DNA of 64,000 nt from an uncultured Pelagibacteraceae bacterium. Its GTDB lineage: Bacteria > Pseudomonadota > Alphaproteobacteria > Pelagibacterales > Pelagibacteraceae. Both the position numbers and the translations under genes were made by a program. Shown piece by piece: positions 51,275-59,769 of the stretch. How positions within the stretch are numbered: position 1 is the stretch's first letter; each line of letters opens with the position of its first letter. The stretch spans positions 24,272 to 88,271 of the forward strand of contig CACLMD010000001.1 of assembly GCA_902607945.1 (NCBI GenBank), written 5' to 3'. The notes beneath the pieces were generated by a model that saw nothing but the letters and a program-made list of their open reading frames with translations, did not search any database and was not told where the DNA came from.

Positions 51275-51288
51275 GGGGAAGTGTCCCC
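51275..51288 (-). promoter_or_regulatory. Hairpin in the leader of the tRNA-Tyr transcript
   Basis: A perfect GC-rich stem (GGGGA/TCCCC, four-base loop) ends five bases before the tRNA-Tyr 5' end. Its CCCC could also pair with the tRNA acceptor GGGG, so the stem may keep the tRNA from misfolding or guide 5' processing. No U-run follows. Confidence 0.35.
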
Positions 51289-51318
51289 TTGTTCAATAAA
51301 GCTTCAAACAACACGCGT

Positions 51319-51346
51319 TTTATATATTTTATTCATGTAATTGCAA
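51319..51346 (-). promoter_or_regulatory. Candidate promoter of the tRNA-Tyr/Gly-tuf-secE operon
   Basis: On the minus strand, TTGCAA (51346-51341) and TATAAA (51324-51319) are 16 bases apart. A GC-rich discriminator, ACGCG, follows, which is the pattern expected for stringently controlled stable-RNA promoters. The predicted start is about 40 bases upstream of mature tRNA-Tyr. Confidence 0.55.
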
Positions 51347-51399
51347 TATGAGAATTATTAAGAAAATATAGTAAAAAAAGGGTAAAACTAGGGAAAATT

Positions 51400-52149
51400 A
51401 TGAACAAATCAACTTTTTTTATTGTTGGCCAACATGCTGTAATTGAGGCTCTTAAAAATCCAAGAAGAAAAGTTTTAAGACTATTTTTAACTGAAGAAAG
51501 TAAAAAAAATATTCACAGAAATAGCCCTAAAAAAAACTTACTAGAGGATATTAAGGTTTATTTTAAAACAAAGAAAGAGTTGGATAAATATTCTACTAAA
51601 GAAAATTTACTTCACCAAGGATATGTGGCTGAAATTGAACATTTAAACAAACCTATACTTAAAGAGTTTATAAAAGATAAAGATAATGAAGAAATTACTT
51701 TAGTATGTTTAGATAGTGTTACTGACCCAAGAAATATCGGTTCTTTAATTCGAAGTGCATTGTCATTTAATATTGATGGAATTATTATAAAAGAAAGACA
51801 TTTTCCAGATGAAAGTAAACTTATGTACAAGGCTGCAAGTGGAGCGATGGAATATATTAATATATTTGAGGTATCTAATATAAATTCTACTCTAAAAAAT
51901 TTAAAAGATAAAAACTTTTGGATTTATGGTTTTGATGGAAAAGGAGATAAAAAATTTACAGAAATTGAATGGCGAGGAAATAATATTCTTGTTTTTGGTT
52001 CAGAAGGATCGGGCATGCATGAACATACATCTAAATATGCCGATTTTTTAGTAAAGATCGATATTAATAAAAAAATTGAAAGTTTAAATATATCTAACAG
52101 TGCTGCAATTGTTTTTCATCATTTAAGTTACTTAAAAAAAAATGATTAA
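51400..52149 (+). CDS. rlmB: 23S rRNA (guanosine-2'-O-)-methyltransferase, RlmB/SpoU family
   Basis: The 249-residue SpoU enzyme has the N-terminal substrate-binding domain (FIVGQHAVIEALKNPRRKVL) and the SPOUT knot with its three motifs: LDSVTDPRNIGSLIRSALSF, ILVFGSEGSGMHEHTSKYAD and LNISNSAAIVFHHLSYLK. RlmB methylates Gm2251 in the P loop of 23S rRNA; a TrmH-like tRNA target cannot be excluded. An AGGGA Shine-Dalgarno-like site precedes the ATG. Its last four bases overlap the convergent reductase gene. It marks the boundary between the core cluster and the accessory block. Confidence 0.92.
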   Translation: MNKSTFFIVGQHAVIEALKNPRRKVLRLFLTEESKKNIHRNSPKKNLLEDIKVYFKTKKELDKYSTKENLLHQGYVAEIEHLNKPILKEFIKDKDNEEITLVCLDSVTDPRNIGSLIRSALSFNIDGIIIKERHFPDESKLMYKAASGAMEYINIFEVSNINSTLKNLKDKNFWIYGFDGKGDKKFTEIEWRGNNILVFGSEGSGMHEHTSKYADFLVKIDINKKIESLNISNSAAIVFHHLSYLKKND

Positions 52150-53168
52150 TGAATTTTTACCAAAAATCTATGAGCTTTCATATTAGAAATCTTTGATTTC
52201 ATAACTTTTGAAACATCTTTTAATTTTATTACTTTTACTAATTTAGTTAAATCTTTTTTAAATTTTAATGAATTAAATCTTTTAAATATTTTTTTTCTTT
52301 CATTCAGGTTTGTGAGCTCTGCATTAATTCCTTTAATGTTTATACCTCTTAAAATCAAAGGTAAAATATTTATTTTAGAAACGTTATTTAAGATGTTTCC
52401 TATAGAAACAAACATGCCACCTTTGATTAAATACTTCAAACTATTGTCTATTATATCACCCCCTAAATTATCAAATATAACAGAATATTTTTCATTCAAT
52501 AATCCAAAATTATTTGATTTAAGAAACTTTTTTGGTGAATGTATCTTTTTTATATTTAAAATTTTGAAAATGTTACTTGTCTCTTTTTTTGAACTTATTA
52601 CTTCAACATCTATTCCATATGTTTTGAGTAAAAATACTATAAACATTCCAACATTACCTGATGCTCCAGTAACCAATACAGGTTTTTTTTTATTTGTCTG
52701 AATTATTTTTAGAGAATTGTTAAAAGCCTTAATGGCTGTAAAGCCAGATGTGCCTATTATCATTGACTCCTTCAAAGTTAATCCTCTAGGTAATTTATCA
52801 ACCCAGCTTTCTGGAACTAAAATAAATTCTGAAAAAGATCCATTTCTTTCAATGCCCAAAGGTCTAGCTATCACCATAACTTTATCATTTCTTTTAAATT
52901 TTTTTGAGTTTGAATAATAAATAATTCCACTAGCATCAATCCCAGGTATGTGGGGAAATCTTTTAATAAGATTAGGACTATTATTTAAAATTAGAATATC
53001 TTTATAATTTATATTTGTATAAGAAACTTTAATTACAACAAAATTTTTTTTAATATCATTTTTGTATAAATAGTTATTCTTAGTAATTCGATTAGTAATT
53101 TTACCCTTGTGCATTTTAAATATTTTTAATGCATTATAATTTATTGGAAATATCTTATCTAAGCTCAT
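52146..53168 (-). CDS. AcuI/YhdH-family NADPH-dependent enoyl reductase (MDR)
   Basis: The 340-residue medium-chain dehydrogenase/reductase lacks catalytic-zinc ligands. Family blocks are VSYTNINYKDILILNN, RFPHIPGIDASGIIYYSN, GTSGFTAIKAFNNSLK and the nucleotide site VLVTGASGNVGMFIVFLLKT. This pattern is that of AcuI/YhdH acryloyl-CoA reductases, which reduce a 2-enoyl thioester. AcuI acts in DMSP/acrylate metabolism in marine bacteria. Here the gene is the last of a minus-strand operon with FabZ, LuxC and LuxE homologues (four-base overlap with the dehydratase), so reduction of an enoyl thioester in that pathway is inferred. Lys content is much higher than in core genes. Confidence 0.82.
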   Translation of the reverse strand: MSLDKIFPINYNALKIFKMHKGKITNRITKNNYLYKNDIKKNFVVIKVSYTNINYKDILILNNSPNLIKRFPHIPGIDASGIIYYSNSKKFKRNDKVMVIARPLGIERNGSFSEFILVPESWVDKLPRGLTLKESMIIGTSGFTAIKAFNNSLKIIQTNKKKPVLVTGASGNVGMFIVFLLKTYGIDVEVISSKKETSNIFKILNIKKIHSPKKFLKSNNFGLLNEKYSVIFDNLGGDIIDNSLKYLIKGGMFVSIGNILNNVSKINILPLILRGINIKGINAELTNLNERKKIFKRFNSLKFKKDLTKLVKVIKLKDVSKVMKSKISNMKAHRFLVKIH

Positions 53169-53599
53169 TTTTTTGATATAAAATAATTATAGTTCCCACT
53201 AGCAATCTTAATATTTTTTTGATCCTTAACAATTCCAAAAGTTTCAATTTTAATTTTATTAATTTTTAATATCTTTATATAAATATTTAGAATAGTTGGA
53301 TTATTAATTTTAGCATAAAAATTTGTTTTTGAGCTAGTAATAAGACATATTTTATCTTTGAACATTCTATTTGAATAAAGAGTTGATACTATAGTTTGAA
53401 GTATTGACTCCTCTATTAAAGTTCCGGGCATCATTGGATTATCAAAAAAATGACATTTTAAAAACCAGGAATTTTTTTTAACATGTTTAATGCCGGTAGC
53501 CGATTTAAGAGAAATGATATTTTTAACTTTATCTATCATAAGAAAAGGTTCTTTAATTTTTGTTAATGAAATAATCTTTTTTTTATCTAGGTTTTTCAT
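53165..53599 (-). CDS. FabZ-like hotdog dehydratase (first copy)
   Basis: The 144-residue hotdog-fold protein resembles 3-hydroxyacyl-ACP dehydratase FabZ. It has KEPFLMIDKV, the catalytic His50 in WFLKCHFFDNPMMPGTL and the catalytic Glu64 in LIEESILQ. Glycines around the helix differ from housekeeping FabZ (CHFFDNPMMPG instead of GHFPGxPxMPG), so it is a divergent paralogue dedicated to this cluster. Expected reaction: dehydration of a 3-hydroxyacyl group bound to a carrier. It overlaps its neighbours by four bases and one base. Confidence 0.78.
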   Translation of the reverse strand: MKNLDKKKIISLTKIKEPFLMIDKVKNIISLKSATGIKHVKKNSWFLKCHFFDNPMMPGTLIEESILQTIVSTLYSNRMFKDKICLITSSKTNFYAKINNPTILNIYIKILKINKIKIETFGIVKDQKNIKIASGNYNYFISKK

Positions 53600-54789
53600 T
53601 ATTTAGCAATTGTTCTAGATAAAGTTGCAATTATATCAACACCATCCCACTCAGGAGTTAAATCAAAAGCTCTACCAACTGGTACAATTCTATCTATACC
53701 TTTTAACTTATTCTTAATAATAAATTTTTTTAAGACATCAAACTTTGTTCCATGATAAGTTATTGTTTGCAATTTTTCACTCACATAGTCTTTTAATTGG
53801 TCAATGTTTTTAAGGTCAATTTCAAAAAAAGTCCCAAAATTTACACTATTTAAATCATCTAATGTAAATCTTTTACTTTTTAATTTCACCAAGTTAAAAT
53901 CATCTATATCTATTTTGAATTCTTCTTTTTTATTCAAAGAAAAATTCATTAAATTTGAAATCTTTTTATTTGCTCCAGATAGATCTAAATCATACTTCTG
54001 ATTTACTATTTTTTTCAATTTAGTCCAAAAAAAATTTTTATTTTCTTTTTTTTTTCCAAGCCAAAAAATAATATTAGGGGAAGAACAACCAAATTGATCC
54101 ATCGTATAGGTGTCATTAAAAAATTTTTGTGCTAAATTTAACATTTGATTATCATTTAATTTATTTAATTTATCTGAGTCTAAAATAGAAATAGAATACC
54201 TATCAGCAAATGTAAGATCTATACATCTTGGTTTTGTCGTAAAAGTTTTAAATTTATTGATTGTTTTATCTCCACCCCAAATTATTCGTGCTTCGACATT
54301 TTTAGATATTTCTGAAGAAATAGTGTCAGAATTCTCATATTTTATTAACAATAGTTTATTAAATATTTTTTTTAGTTTTCTTTTTTTTGATAGTTTTTTT
54401 AAGATTTTACAAAGTATTTTAACTTGAAAAAAATTTTTACTTGGAAGACGAATTATATTGTTATTACCAGATAATAATCCAAAAACCATTGAATATGCAA
54501 AATTGGTTGGCACGTTTGATGGTGCAATATGTAAAACAGTACCGCGACCTACCCTATCTTTAAAGAAATTATAATTATTAAATAAAGATCTTATATTACT
54601 ATTCCTGCACCAAAAACCAAAGCTAATTAAATCAGGAAATTTTTTGCATTCAATATTAGTCATAATATATTTTGAAATTTCATTTAAAAAGAAAATCACA
54701 TCTTCACTAAAAATTTCAAATGGGCCCTCTTTGAAATCATAATTTCCAATAATTACTTTTATTTCTTTTTTAATTTTAGCTAACATCAC
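53599..54789 (-). CDS. LuxC-family acyl-CoA/acyl-protein reductase
   Basis: LuxC enzymes reduce an activated fatty acyl group to an aldehyde with NADPH, receiving the acyl chain from LuxE. The 396-residue protein has GRGTVLHIAPSNVPTNFAYS, then LSGNNNIIRLPSKN (cofactor site) and the nucleophile Cys235 in DTYTMDQFGCSSPNIIFW. These are the defining LuxC blocks. No luciferase genes are nearby, so the aldehyde is not for light. The gene overlaps the LuxE-like gene by 14 bases, and translation of the two is probably coupled. Confidence 0.88.
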   Translation of the reverse strand: MMLAKIKKEIKVIIGNYDFKEGPFEIFSEDVIFFLNEISKYIMTNIECKKFPDLISFGFWCRNSNIRSLFNNYNFFKDRVGRGTVLHIAPSNVPTNFAYSMVFGLLSGNNNIIRLPSKNFFQVKILCKILKKLSKKRKLKKIFNKLLLIKYENSDTISSEISKNVEARIIWGGDKTINKFKTFTTKPRCIDLTFADRYSISILDSDKLNKLNDNQMLNLAQKFFNDTYTMDQFGCSSPNIIFWLGKKKENKNFFWTKLKKIVNQKYDLDLSGANKKISNLMNFSLNKKEEFKIDIDDFNLVKLKSKRFTLDDLNSVNFGTFFEIDLKNIDQLKDYVSEKLQTITYHGTKFDVLKKFIIKNKLKGIDRIVPVGRAFDLTPEWDGVDIIATLSRTIAK

Positions 54790-55840
54790 TGCAGCCTCTA
54801 AGTTCAGAGTCTGGAACTCTGCCTAAAACAGTAAAATATTTGCCTAATTTACCACATTTGCAATTATCTTCTCCATGAATTATTCCAATATCTTCAGTTA
54901 ATAAACTTTGTCCAGGATAACTTGCTGGTAATAAGGATAAAGTTTGAATCAATCCTGCTTGATTTGTTTTACATAATTCTAATTTTGAATTTCTAATTAG
55001 AATGTCTGAAAAAAGTGAGCAATGAAAATATCCTTTTTCGCATTCAAGAAAAACAGAACCAGTTTGTTCGATCATACCATAATAATTATAAATTTTATTT
55101 ACACCAAGTACATTTTTAGCTTCATTTTTAAATTTAGTATTGTTTACTCTAAATTTGGTCATTTTTTTCCAACCACCACCATGAATTATCATTCCTGAAT
55201 TTTTTTTAAGTCTAATTTTTTTTCTTTTCATCTCATTGATTAAATCAAACCAAATAGAACTGGTAAATCCAAAAATAATAAACTCTTTATCTTTATTAAA
55301 TCGCATATATTTTTTCAATATTGATAAGTCTAATTTTTTTTTTTTATCTAATAAAAAAAATTTATTTCTACATAGTTGTCCAAAACCTTTAATTGCTGCT
55401 CCTTTGGCTGACATTGCTTCTTTTGATTTTAAAAAGCTTTTGCTTTCTAAGAAAAAAATATCCACATCTTTACGAATGATATTTGAAAAGATTTTATTTA
55501 AAGCTTTGGACTGCAAAATAGCAGTTTTATAATCCAAATGAATATTTGATTTCTTTGCATTAGTTGTTCCTGATGAATTAAATGTTGAAACTTTGTTTTT
55601 ATCTTTTTTTGAAATTAAATTAAAATTTTTAAATAGTGAAACATGTAAAAATGGTAGATCTGAAATTGTTTTTGTTTTGGAAATTGACTTAAATAAATTA
55701 TTCGAGATTAACTTATATTCTTTAGAATTATTATAATGAAATTTTGATAATCTTTTAATATTAGAAAAAAAAAGTTTATTTTTTTTTTCAACTGGTAAGC
55801 TAAAAGAATTTAAATTAAATAATTTCTTATAGTTTAACAT
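54776..55840 (-). CDS. LuxE-family acyl-protein synthetase
   Basis: LuxE activates a fatty acid with ATP and holds it on a Cys near the C-terminus before passing it to LuxC. The 354-residue protein contains the adenylate-forming motif TFNSSGTTNAKKSNIHLD, IHGGGWKKMTKFRVNN, IYNYYGMIEQTGSVFLECEK and a C-terminal GRVPDSELRGCSDVS with Cys350 at the acyl-accepting position. It overlaps the AMP-ligase gene by 14 bases and the LuxC gene by 14 bases. Natural substrate unknown; it may be a free fatty acid or a carrier-bound chain. Confidence 0.85.
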   Translation of the reverse strand: MLNYKKLFNLNSFSLPVEKKNKLFFSNIKRLSKFHYNNSKEYKLISNNLFKSISKTKTISDLPFLHVSLFKNFNLISKKDKNKVSTFNSSGTTNAKKSNIHLDYKTAILQSKALNKIFSNIIRKDVDIFFLESKSFLKSKEAMSAKGAAIKGFGQLCRNKFFLLDKKKKLDLSILKKYMRFNKDKEFIIFGFTSSIWFDLINEMKRKKIRLKKNSGMIIHGGGWKKMTKFRVNNTKFKNEAKNVLGVNKIYNYYGMIEQTGSVFLECEKGYFHCSLFSDILIRNSKLELCKTNQAGLIQTLSLLPASYPGQSLLTEDIGIIHGEDNCKCGKLGKYFTVLGRVPDSELRGCSDVS

Positions 55841-57248
55841 TTATTTTTTTAAGCTCGTTGTAACTTATTTTTTTGTTTGGTGTTCTCGGAAAATATTTTA
55901 GCTTAATCACTTCAAAAGATCTAACACTAAAGGTGGTAATTTTTGATATTATATTTATTAATCTTTTTTTTTCATAGTTTTTTTCCATATAAATAAAAAT
56001 TTTTTTATCATCACTATGACAGGCAATTTTATATCCTTTTTTCCTCATTAAATTCTCCAAAGCACCTAGGTCAACTCTATTACCAAAAATTTTAGCAATT
56101 TTATTTTTTCTACTTGTTATAAAATAAAATCCATCCTTATCAAAATAACCTAAATCTCCTGTTGCAAGTTTAAATTGATTTGTATTATCAAATTTTAAAT
56201 CTTTAAAGTTTTTGGAGTACCCCATAAATACATTTTTTCCTTCACAAATTAATTCTCCTTGTTTAAAGGGTTTTAAGATTTTTTTTCCGTATTCATCAAC
56301 TAAATAAATATTATTTCCAGGTATTCCTTTACCAATGCTTCCAATTTTCTTTTTTAAATATTCTGGTTTTAAATATGAAATTCTTGGTGATGCTTCTGTT
56401 TGACCATACATACTATAAAATTTTAAATCATTATTATCACAAAATTTAATTATCTCTCTAATATTTGTTTCTTCTAGTTTTCCTCCAGCTTGAGTAAGAT
56501 ATCTTAATGTTTTAATTCTAATATTTTTAAGACCAATTTTACTTAGGATTTCATATGCATAGGGAACACCATTGAATGAGGTAATTTTATTCTTTTTGAA
56601 AACCTTCCAAAAATTTTTTTCAATTAAGGAATTATTTATAACTATTATTGATCCACCTTTTTCTAAATGGGTATTAATTACAGAAAGCATGTAGCTATAA
56701 CTGATTGGTAAATTTGTTATTGCGCAATCATTTTTTTGAATTTTTAAATATTTGATAATAGAGTCTGTATTATTTTTAAGGTTGGATTTAGATAATTTAA
56801 CGAATTTAATAGTCCCCATCGATCCAGAAGTGGATAACAACAAGGATAAGTTTTTGTTAAGATTTATTTTTTTGATAGATTTATTTTTTAATAAAATTTC
56901 ATTATAAAAACTATACTTTTCTTCACATTTTCTGTGAAATATTGACTCATTTTTTTTTGATAAAAAAATATAGTTAGGTTTATAATTTTTAAAGATCTTA
57001 AGAATATCTTTTTTTTTTGTTTTTGAGTCTACAATTATTGCAGCATGATTATTAATTATACAAAAAATGTATGCTATTAAAGAACCAATACTATTTTCTG
57101 AAATTATTAAGATCAAAGACCTTTGATTAACTTTTTTTTTGATCTTATTTAATTCAATTAATAAATCTTTATAAGTAAGTTTTAAAAAACTTCCATCACT
57201 TATAGCTATTCTGTTACGATGATGAACAAAAGATTTAAATAATCTCAT
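55827..57248 (-). CDS. AMP-forming acyl-CoA/acyl-ACP synthetase-like ligase
   Basis: The 473-residue adenylate-forming enzyme has the ATP loop LLLSTSGSMGTIKFVKLS (the usual T and P are M and I), the FYSMYGQTEASPRISYL motif, the GDLGYFDKDGFYFITSR hinge region and the C-terminal catalytic Lys in PNKKISYNELKK. The protein is shorter than long-chain acyl-CoA synthetases and closer to carrier-loading ligases. Its likely role is to activate an acid for transfer to CoA or to the ACP at 62178-62414. It starts nine bases after the transketolase C-subunit gene. Substrate unknown. Confidence 0.82.
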   Translation of the reverse strand: MRLFKSFVHHRNRIAISDGSFLKLTYKDLLIELNKIKKKVNQRSLILIISENSIGSLIAYIFCIINNHAAIIVDSKTKKKDILKIFKNYKPNYIFLSKKNESIFHRKCEEKYSFYNEILLKNKSIKKINLNKNLSLLLSTSGSMGTIKFVKLSKSNLKNNTDSIIKYLKIQKNDCAITNLPISYSYMLSVINTHLEKGGSIIVINNSLIEKNFWKVFKKNKITSFNGVPYAYEILSKIGLKNIRIKTLRYLTQAGGKLEETNIREIIKFCDNNDLKFYSMYGQTEASPRISYLKPEYLKKKIGSIGKGIPGNNIYLVDEYGKKILKPFKQGELICEGKNVFMGYSKNFKDLKFDNTNQFKLATGDLGYFDKDGFYFITSRKNKIAKIFGNRVDLGALENLMRKKGYKIACHSDDKKIFIYMEKNYEKKRLINIISKITTFSVRSFEVIKLKYFPRTPNKKISYNELKKINVKL

Positions 57249-57257
57249 TTGAAAGAT

Positions 57258-58229
57258 TTATTTAATCTTCAATAAGTTGGATATTTTTTTTGTAATACCA
57301 AGAGCATCAAGTCCGTAGTATTTTAACAAATGATCATATTTTGCAGTCGGTCCAAATTTATCTGGTAATGATAGCGAATAAAGTTCTGATCTAATTTTAT
57401 TTTTTAAAATCTTTTCAGCAATTATACTTCCTAGCCCTCCTACTGAAGTGTGTTCCTCTATTGTGATAATCTTTTTAAACTTTCTCATTAATTTAATTAT
57501 ACTTTCATCTATAGGTTTTAATGAGACAACATTTACTAATTCTGCATTAATCTTTTGTTTTTTAAGGTAATTCAAAGATAGTTTAATTTGACCTAATATT
57601 GAGCCATGTGAAAGAATTAAAATATCATTTCCTTTTGATAATGTAATATTTTTTCCAAATTTATATTTATAATTTTTTTCATAAACATTTAAAGATCCAG
57701 GTACACCTGTAAGCCTGATATAACTGGGTCCCCTATTATTAAAAGCATAATCATCTAAAACCTTACCTAATTCTGAACAATCTGCAGGACAAGTTATGTT
57801 AAGGTTTGGAATGGTCCTCATAATTGCCAAATCTTCGAGTCCAAAGTGGCTATTGCCTAAAAATCCCATTGACAACCCACTGCCTAATGCCACAAGGTTA
57901 ACGTTTTGTTTCATATAGCCTAAATTCATTCTTATTTGTTCACTTGCTCTCATTGATAAAAATGGAGCAAAAGAAGTCACGAACACTTTGTATCCCTCAT
58001 TAGCAAGACCTGATGCAACCCCAATTAAATTTTGTTCACTTATTCCTATTGAAATATATTGTTTTGGAAACTCTATTTTAAATCTTGCTAAACCTGAAGA
58101 TCTTCCTAGATCTGCACTAAGAACAATTAGTTTTTTATTTTTCTTAGCAATATCAAGCATAAATTTACCAAACATTGCTCTTGGACCTAATCTCGACCAT
58201 TGTTTTGTGTCAGTAGAACTAAAATTCAT
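57258..58229 (-). CDS. Transketolase C-terminal subunit (split transketolase)
   Basis: The 323-residue protein corresponds to the pyrimidine-binding and C-terminal domains of transketolase. Key parts are the catalytic Glu in YISIGISEQNLIGVASGLAN, SFAPFLSMRASEQIRM, and EEHTSVGGLGSIIAE in the C domain. With the N subunit two bases upstream it should form a complete thiamine-diphosphate enzyme that moves a two-carbon ketol unit between a ketose donor and an aldehyde acceptor. Split transketolases occur in secondary-metabolite and polysaccharide clusters as well as in carbohydrate metabolism. Its place among LuxC/LuxE genes suggests an unusual acceptor. Confidence 0.88.
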   Translation of the reverse strand: MNFSSTDTKQWSRLGPRAMFGKFMLDIAKKNKKLIVLSADLGRSSGLARFKIEFPKQYISIGISEQNLIGVASGLANEGYKVFVTSFAPFLSMRASEQIRMNLGYMKQNVNLVALGSGLSMGFLGNSHFGLEDLAIMRTIPNLNITCPADCSELGKVLDDYAFNNRGPSYIRLTGVPGSLNVYEKNYKYKFGKNITLSKGNDILILSHGSILGQIKLSLNYLKKQKINAELVNVVSLKPIDESIIKLMRKFKKIITIEEHTSVGGLGSIIAEKILKNKIRSELYSLSLPDKFGPTAKYDHLLKYYGLDALGITKKISNLLKIK

Positions 58230-58231
58230 TT

Positions 58232-59038
58232 TTAATTTAAATTTATTGATTTAATCGATTGTAAATATAGTTCTTTAGTTAATCTTCCATGATGCCAATC
58301 ATTATTGTTCTCCATGAAATTAACACCTTTGCCTTTTATAGTTTTAGTAATTATTGCAGTTGGTTTTGATTTTGATCCTTTTTTAAATGCATTAATTAAT
58401 GCAAGAACATTGTGGCCATTGCAGCTGTTAACATTCCATCCAAAGCCTTTCCATTTTTTTTTCATTTCTTCATAACTCATCATTTTATCTATTGCGCCAT
58501 CATTTTGATGACCGTTACAATCTACAACTACAAATAAATTATTTAAATTTTGTTCTGTTGCTGTTATTGCTGCCTCCCATATAGACCCTTCATAACATTC
58601 TCCGTCTCCAACAACGACTATAACCGAATTATCTTTATTCTTTTTTTTATAAGAAATTGCCAAACCAACTCCAAATGACAAACCTTGTCCTAAACTTCCA
58701 TTAGAAGTTTCTATGCCTATTGATTTATTCATAATTGGATGAGCAATAAATTCACTCTCATTTTTCTGAAATTGCATTAAATCTTTTTTTTTCTTGATAA
58801 AACCTTTGCAATGAAGAATTGACAGCAATGCTAAAAAACCATGTCCTTTACTTAATATAAATCTATCGAATGGTTTATTAATTTTAATATCAAAAATTGA
58901 ATATATTACTGATAAAATTTCAACTATGGATAACGCTCCACCTATATGTGAAGGCTCTCCACAATTATAACTAATATCTAGAATAATTTTTCTAATTTTA
59001 TAACTCAATTTTTTTATTTGATTTACTTTTTTTAACAC
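58232..59038 (-). CDS. Transketolase N-terminal subunit (split transketolase)
   Basis: The 268-residue thiamine-diphosphate domain carries GGALSIVEILSVIYSIFDIK, FILSKGHGFLALLSILHCKG and GLGQGLSFGVGLAISYK. The TPP/Mg2+ motif GDGECYEGSIWEAAI is followed by VVVDCNGHQN. These are complete, so the subunit should be active once joined with the C subunit. It overlaps the SDR gene by seven bases. It is separate from any housekeeping transketolase, none of which lies in this window. Confidence 0.9.
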   Translation of the reverse strand: MLKKVNQIKKLSYKIRKIILDISYNCGEPSHIGGALSIVEILSVIYSIFDIKINKPFDRFILSKGHGFLALLSILHCKGFIKKKKDLMQFQKNESEFIAHPIMNKSIGIETSNGSLGQGLSFGVGLAISYKKKNKDNSVIVVVGDGECYEGSIWEAAITATEQNLNNLFVVVDCNGHQNDGAIDKMMSYEEMKKKWKGFGWNVNSCNGHNVLALINAFKKGSKSKPTAIITKTIKGKGVNFMENNNDWHHGRLTKELYLQSIKSINLN

Positions 59039-59763
59039 TCCATTCCTCCATCTAAATAAATGATTTGCCCATTTATATATTGTGAATTTTTAGATGATAA
59101 AAAGAGTATTAAATTTGCAACTTCAATTGGCTCACAGGCTCTTTTCATGAATGATTTAGAAATTAATTCATTTCTAGATCTAGGATCCATTTTTTTTAAC
59201 ATTTTTGTATTCGTTGCACTAGGACAAATACCGTTAACTCTTATGTTATAATTTGAAAATTCATTAGCCATTATTTTTGTTGCGTGCATCAATGCTGTTT
59301 TACTGCAACCATAAGATAGAGTACCTTTATCTGCTGTTTTAGTCACAACAGATCCAATATTTATAATAGATGCTCTTTTAGATTTTTTTAAGTACTTAAG
59401 TAAAAGTTGAGTCAATCTTATCTGTGAAAAAAAATTCACATCAAAAATTTCTTTTAAATTTTTTTGAGAAGTCATCTCTATTGTCGATCCAGAGGCCTTA
59501 CCAGCGTTATTTATTAATAGATCTAACTTGTTCTTAGTTGAAAAAATTTTTTCTATTTTTTCTTTTAATTGAGACTCATTAGTTAGATCAGCTTCAATAA
59601 TTTGTATTCTTTTAGAAAATTTTTTAACATAATTTTTAAATTTGTTATCTGATTTTCTTATTAAACAAATAACGTTGGCATTATTTTTAAGAAATAAATC
59701 TAAAATTGATTTTCCAATACCTCCATTTGCACCTGTAATTAAAGCTGTTTGACCTTTTAACAT
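59032..59763 (-). CDS. SDR-family oxidoreductase (FabG-like)
   Basis: The 243-residue classical short-chain dehydrogenase has the cofactor site ALITGANGGIGKSI, LLINNAGKASG, catalytic Ser in NIGSVVT, and the YxxxK pair in LSYGCSKTALMH. The C-terminal ends with YINGQIIYLDGGMEC, as in FabG. It likely reduces a 3-keto group or a ketol to an alcohol using NAD(P)H. Operon partners (FabZ-like genes, ACP, transketolase) point to an acyl or acyl-ketol substrate. Seven-base overlap with the transketolase N gene. Confidence 0.85.
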   Translation of the reverse strand: MLKGQTALITGANGGIGKSILDLFLKNNANVICLIRKSDNKFKNYVKKFSKRIQIIEADLTNESQLKEKIEKIFSTKNKLDLLINNAGKASGSTIEMTSQKNLKEIFDVNFFSQIRLTQLLLKYLKKSKRASIINIGSVVTKTADKGTLSYGCSKTALMHATKIMANEFSNYNIRVNGICPSATNTKMLKKMDPRSRNELISKSFMKRACEPIEVANLILFLSSKNSQYINGQIIYLDGGMEC

Positions 59764-59769
59764 TTTATT

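Noticed and set aside
51275-51288. Rho-independent terminator upstream of tRNA-Tyr
   Set aside because: The stem is followed by AAAAAGG on the transcribed strand rather than a U-run, and it lies inside the leader of the tRNA transcript.
53599-55840. Bioluminescence (lux) operon
   Set aside because: LuxC and LuxE homologues are present, but there are no luxA, luxB, luxD or lux regulators, and the flanking genes are acyl and sugar enzymes.
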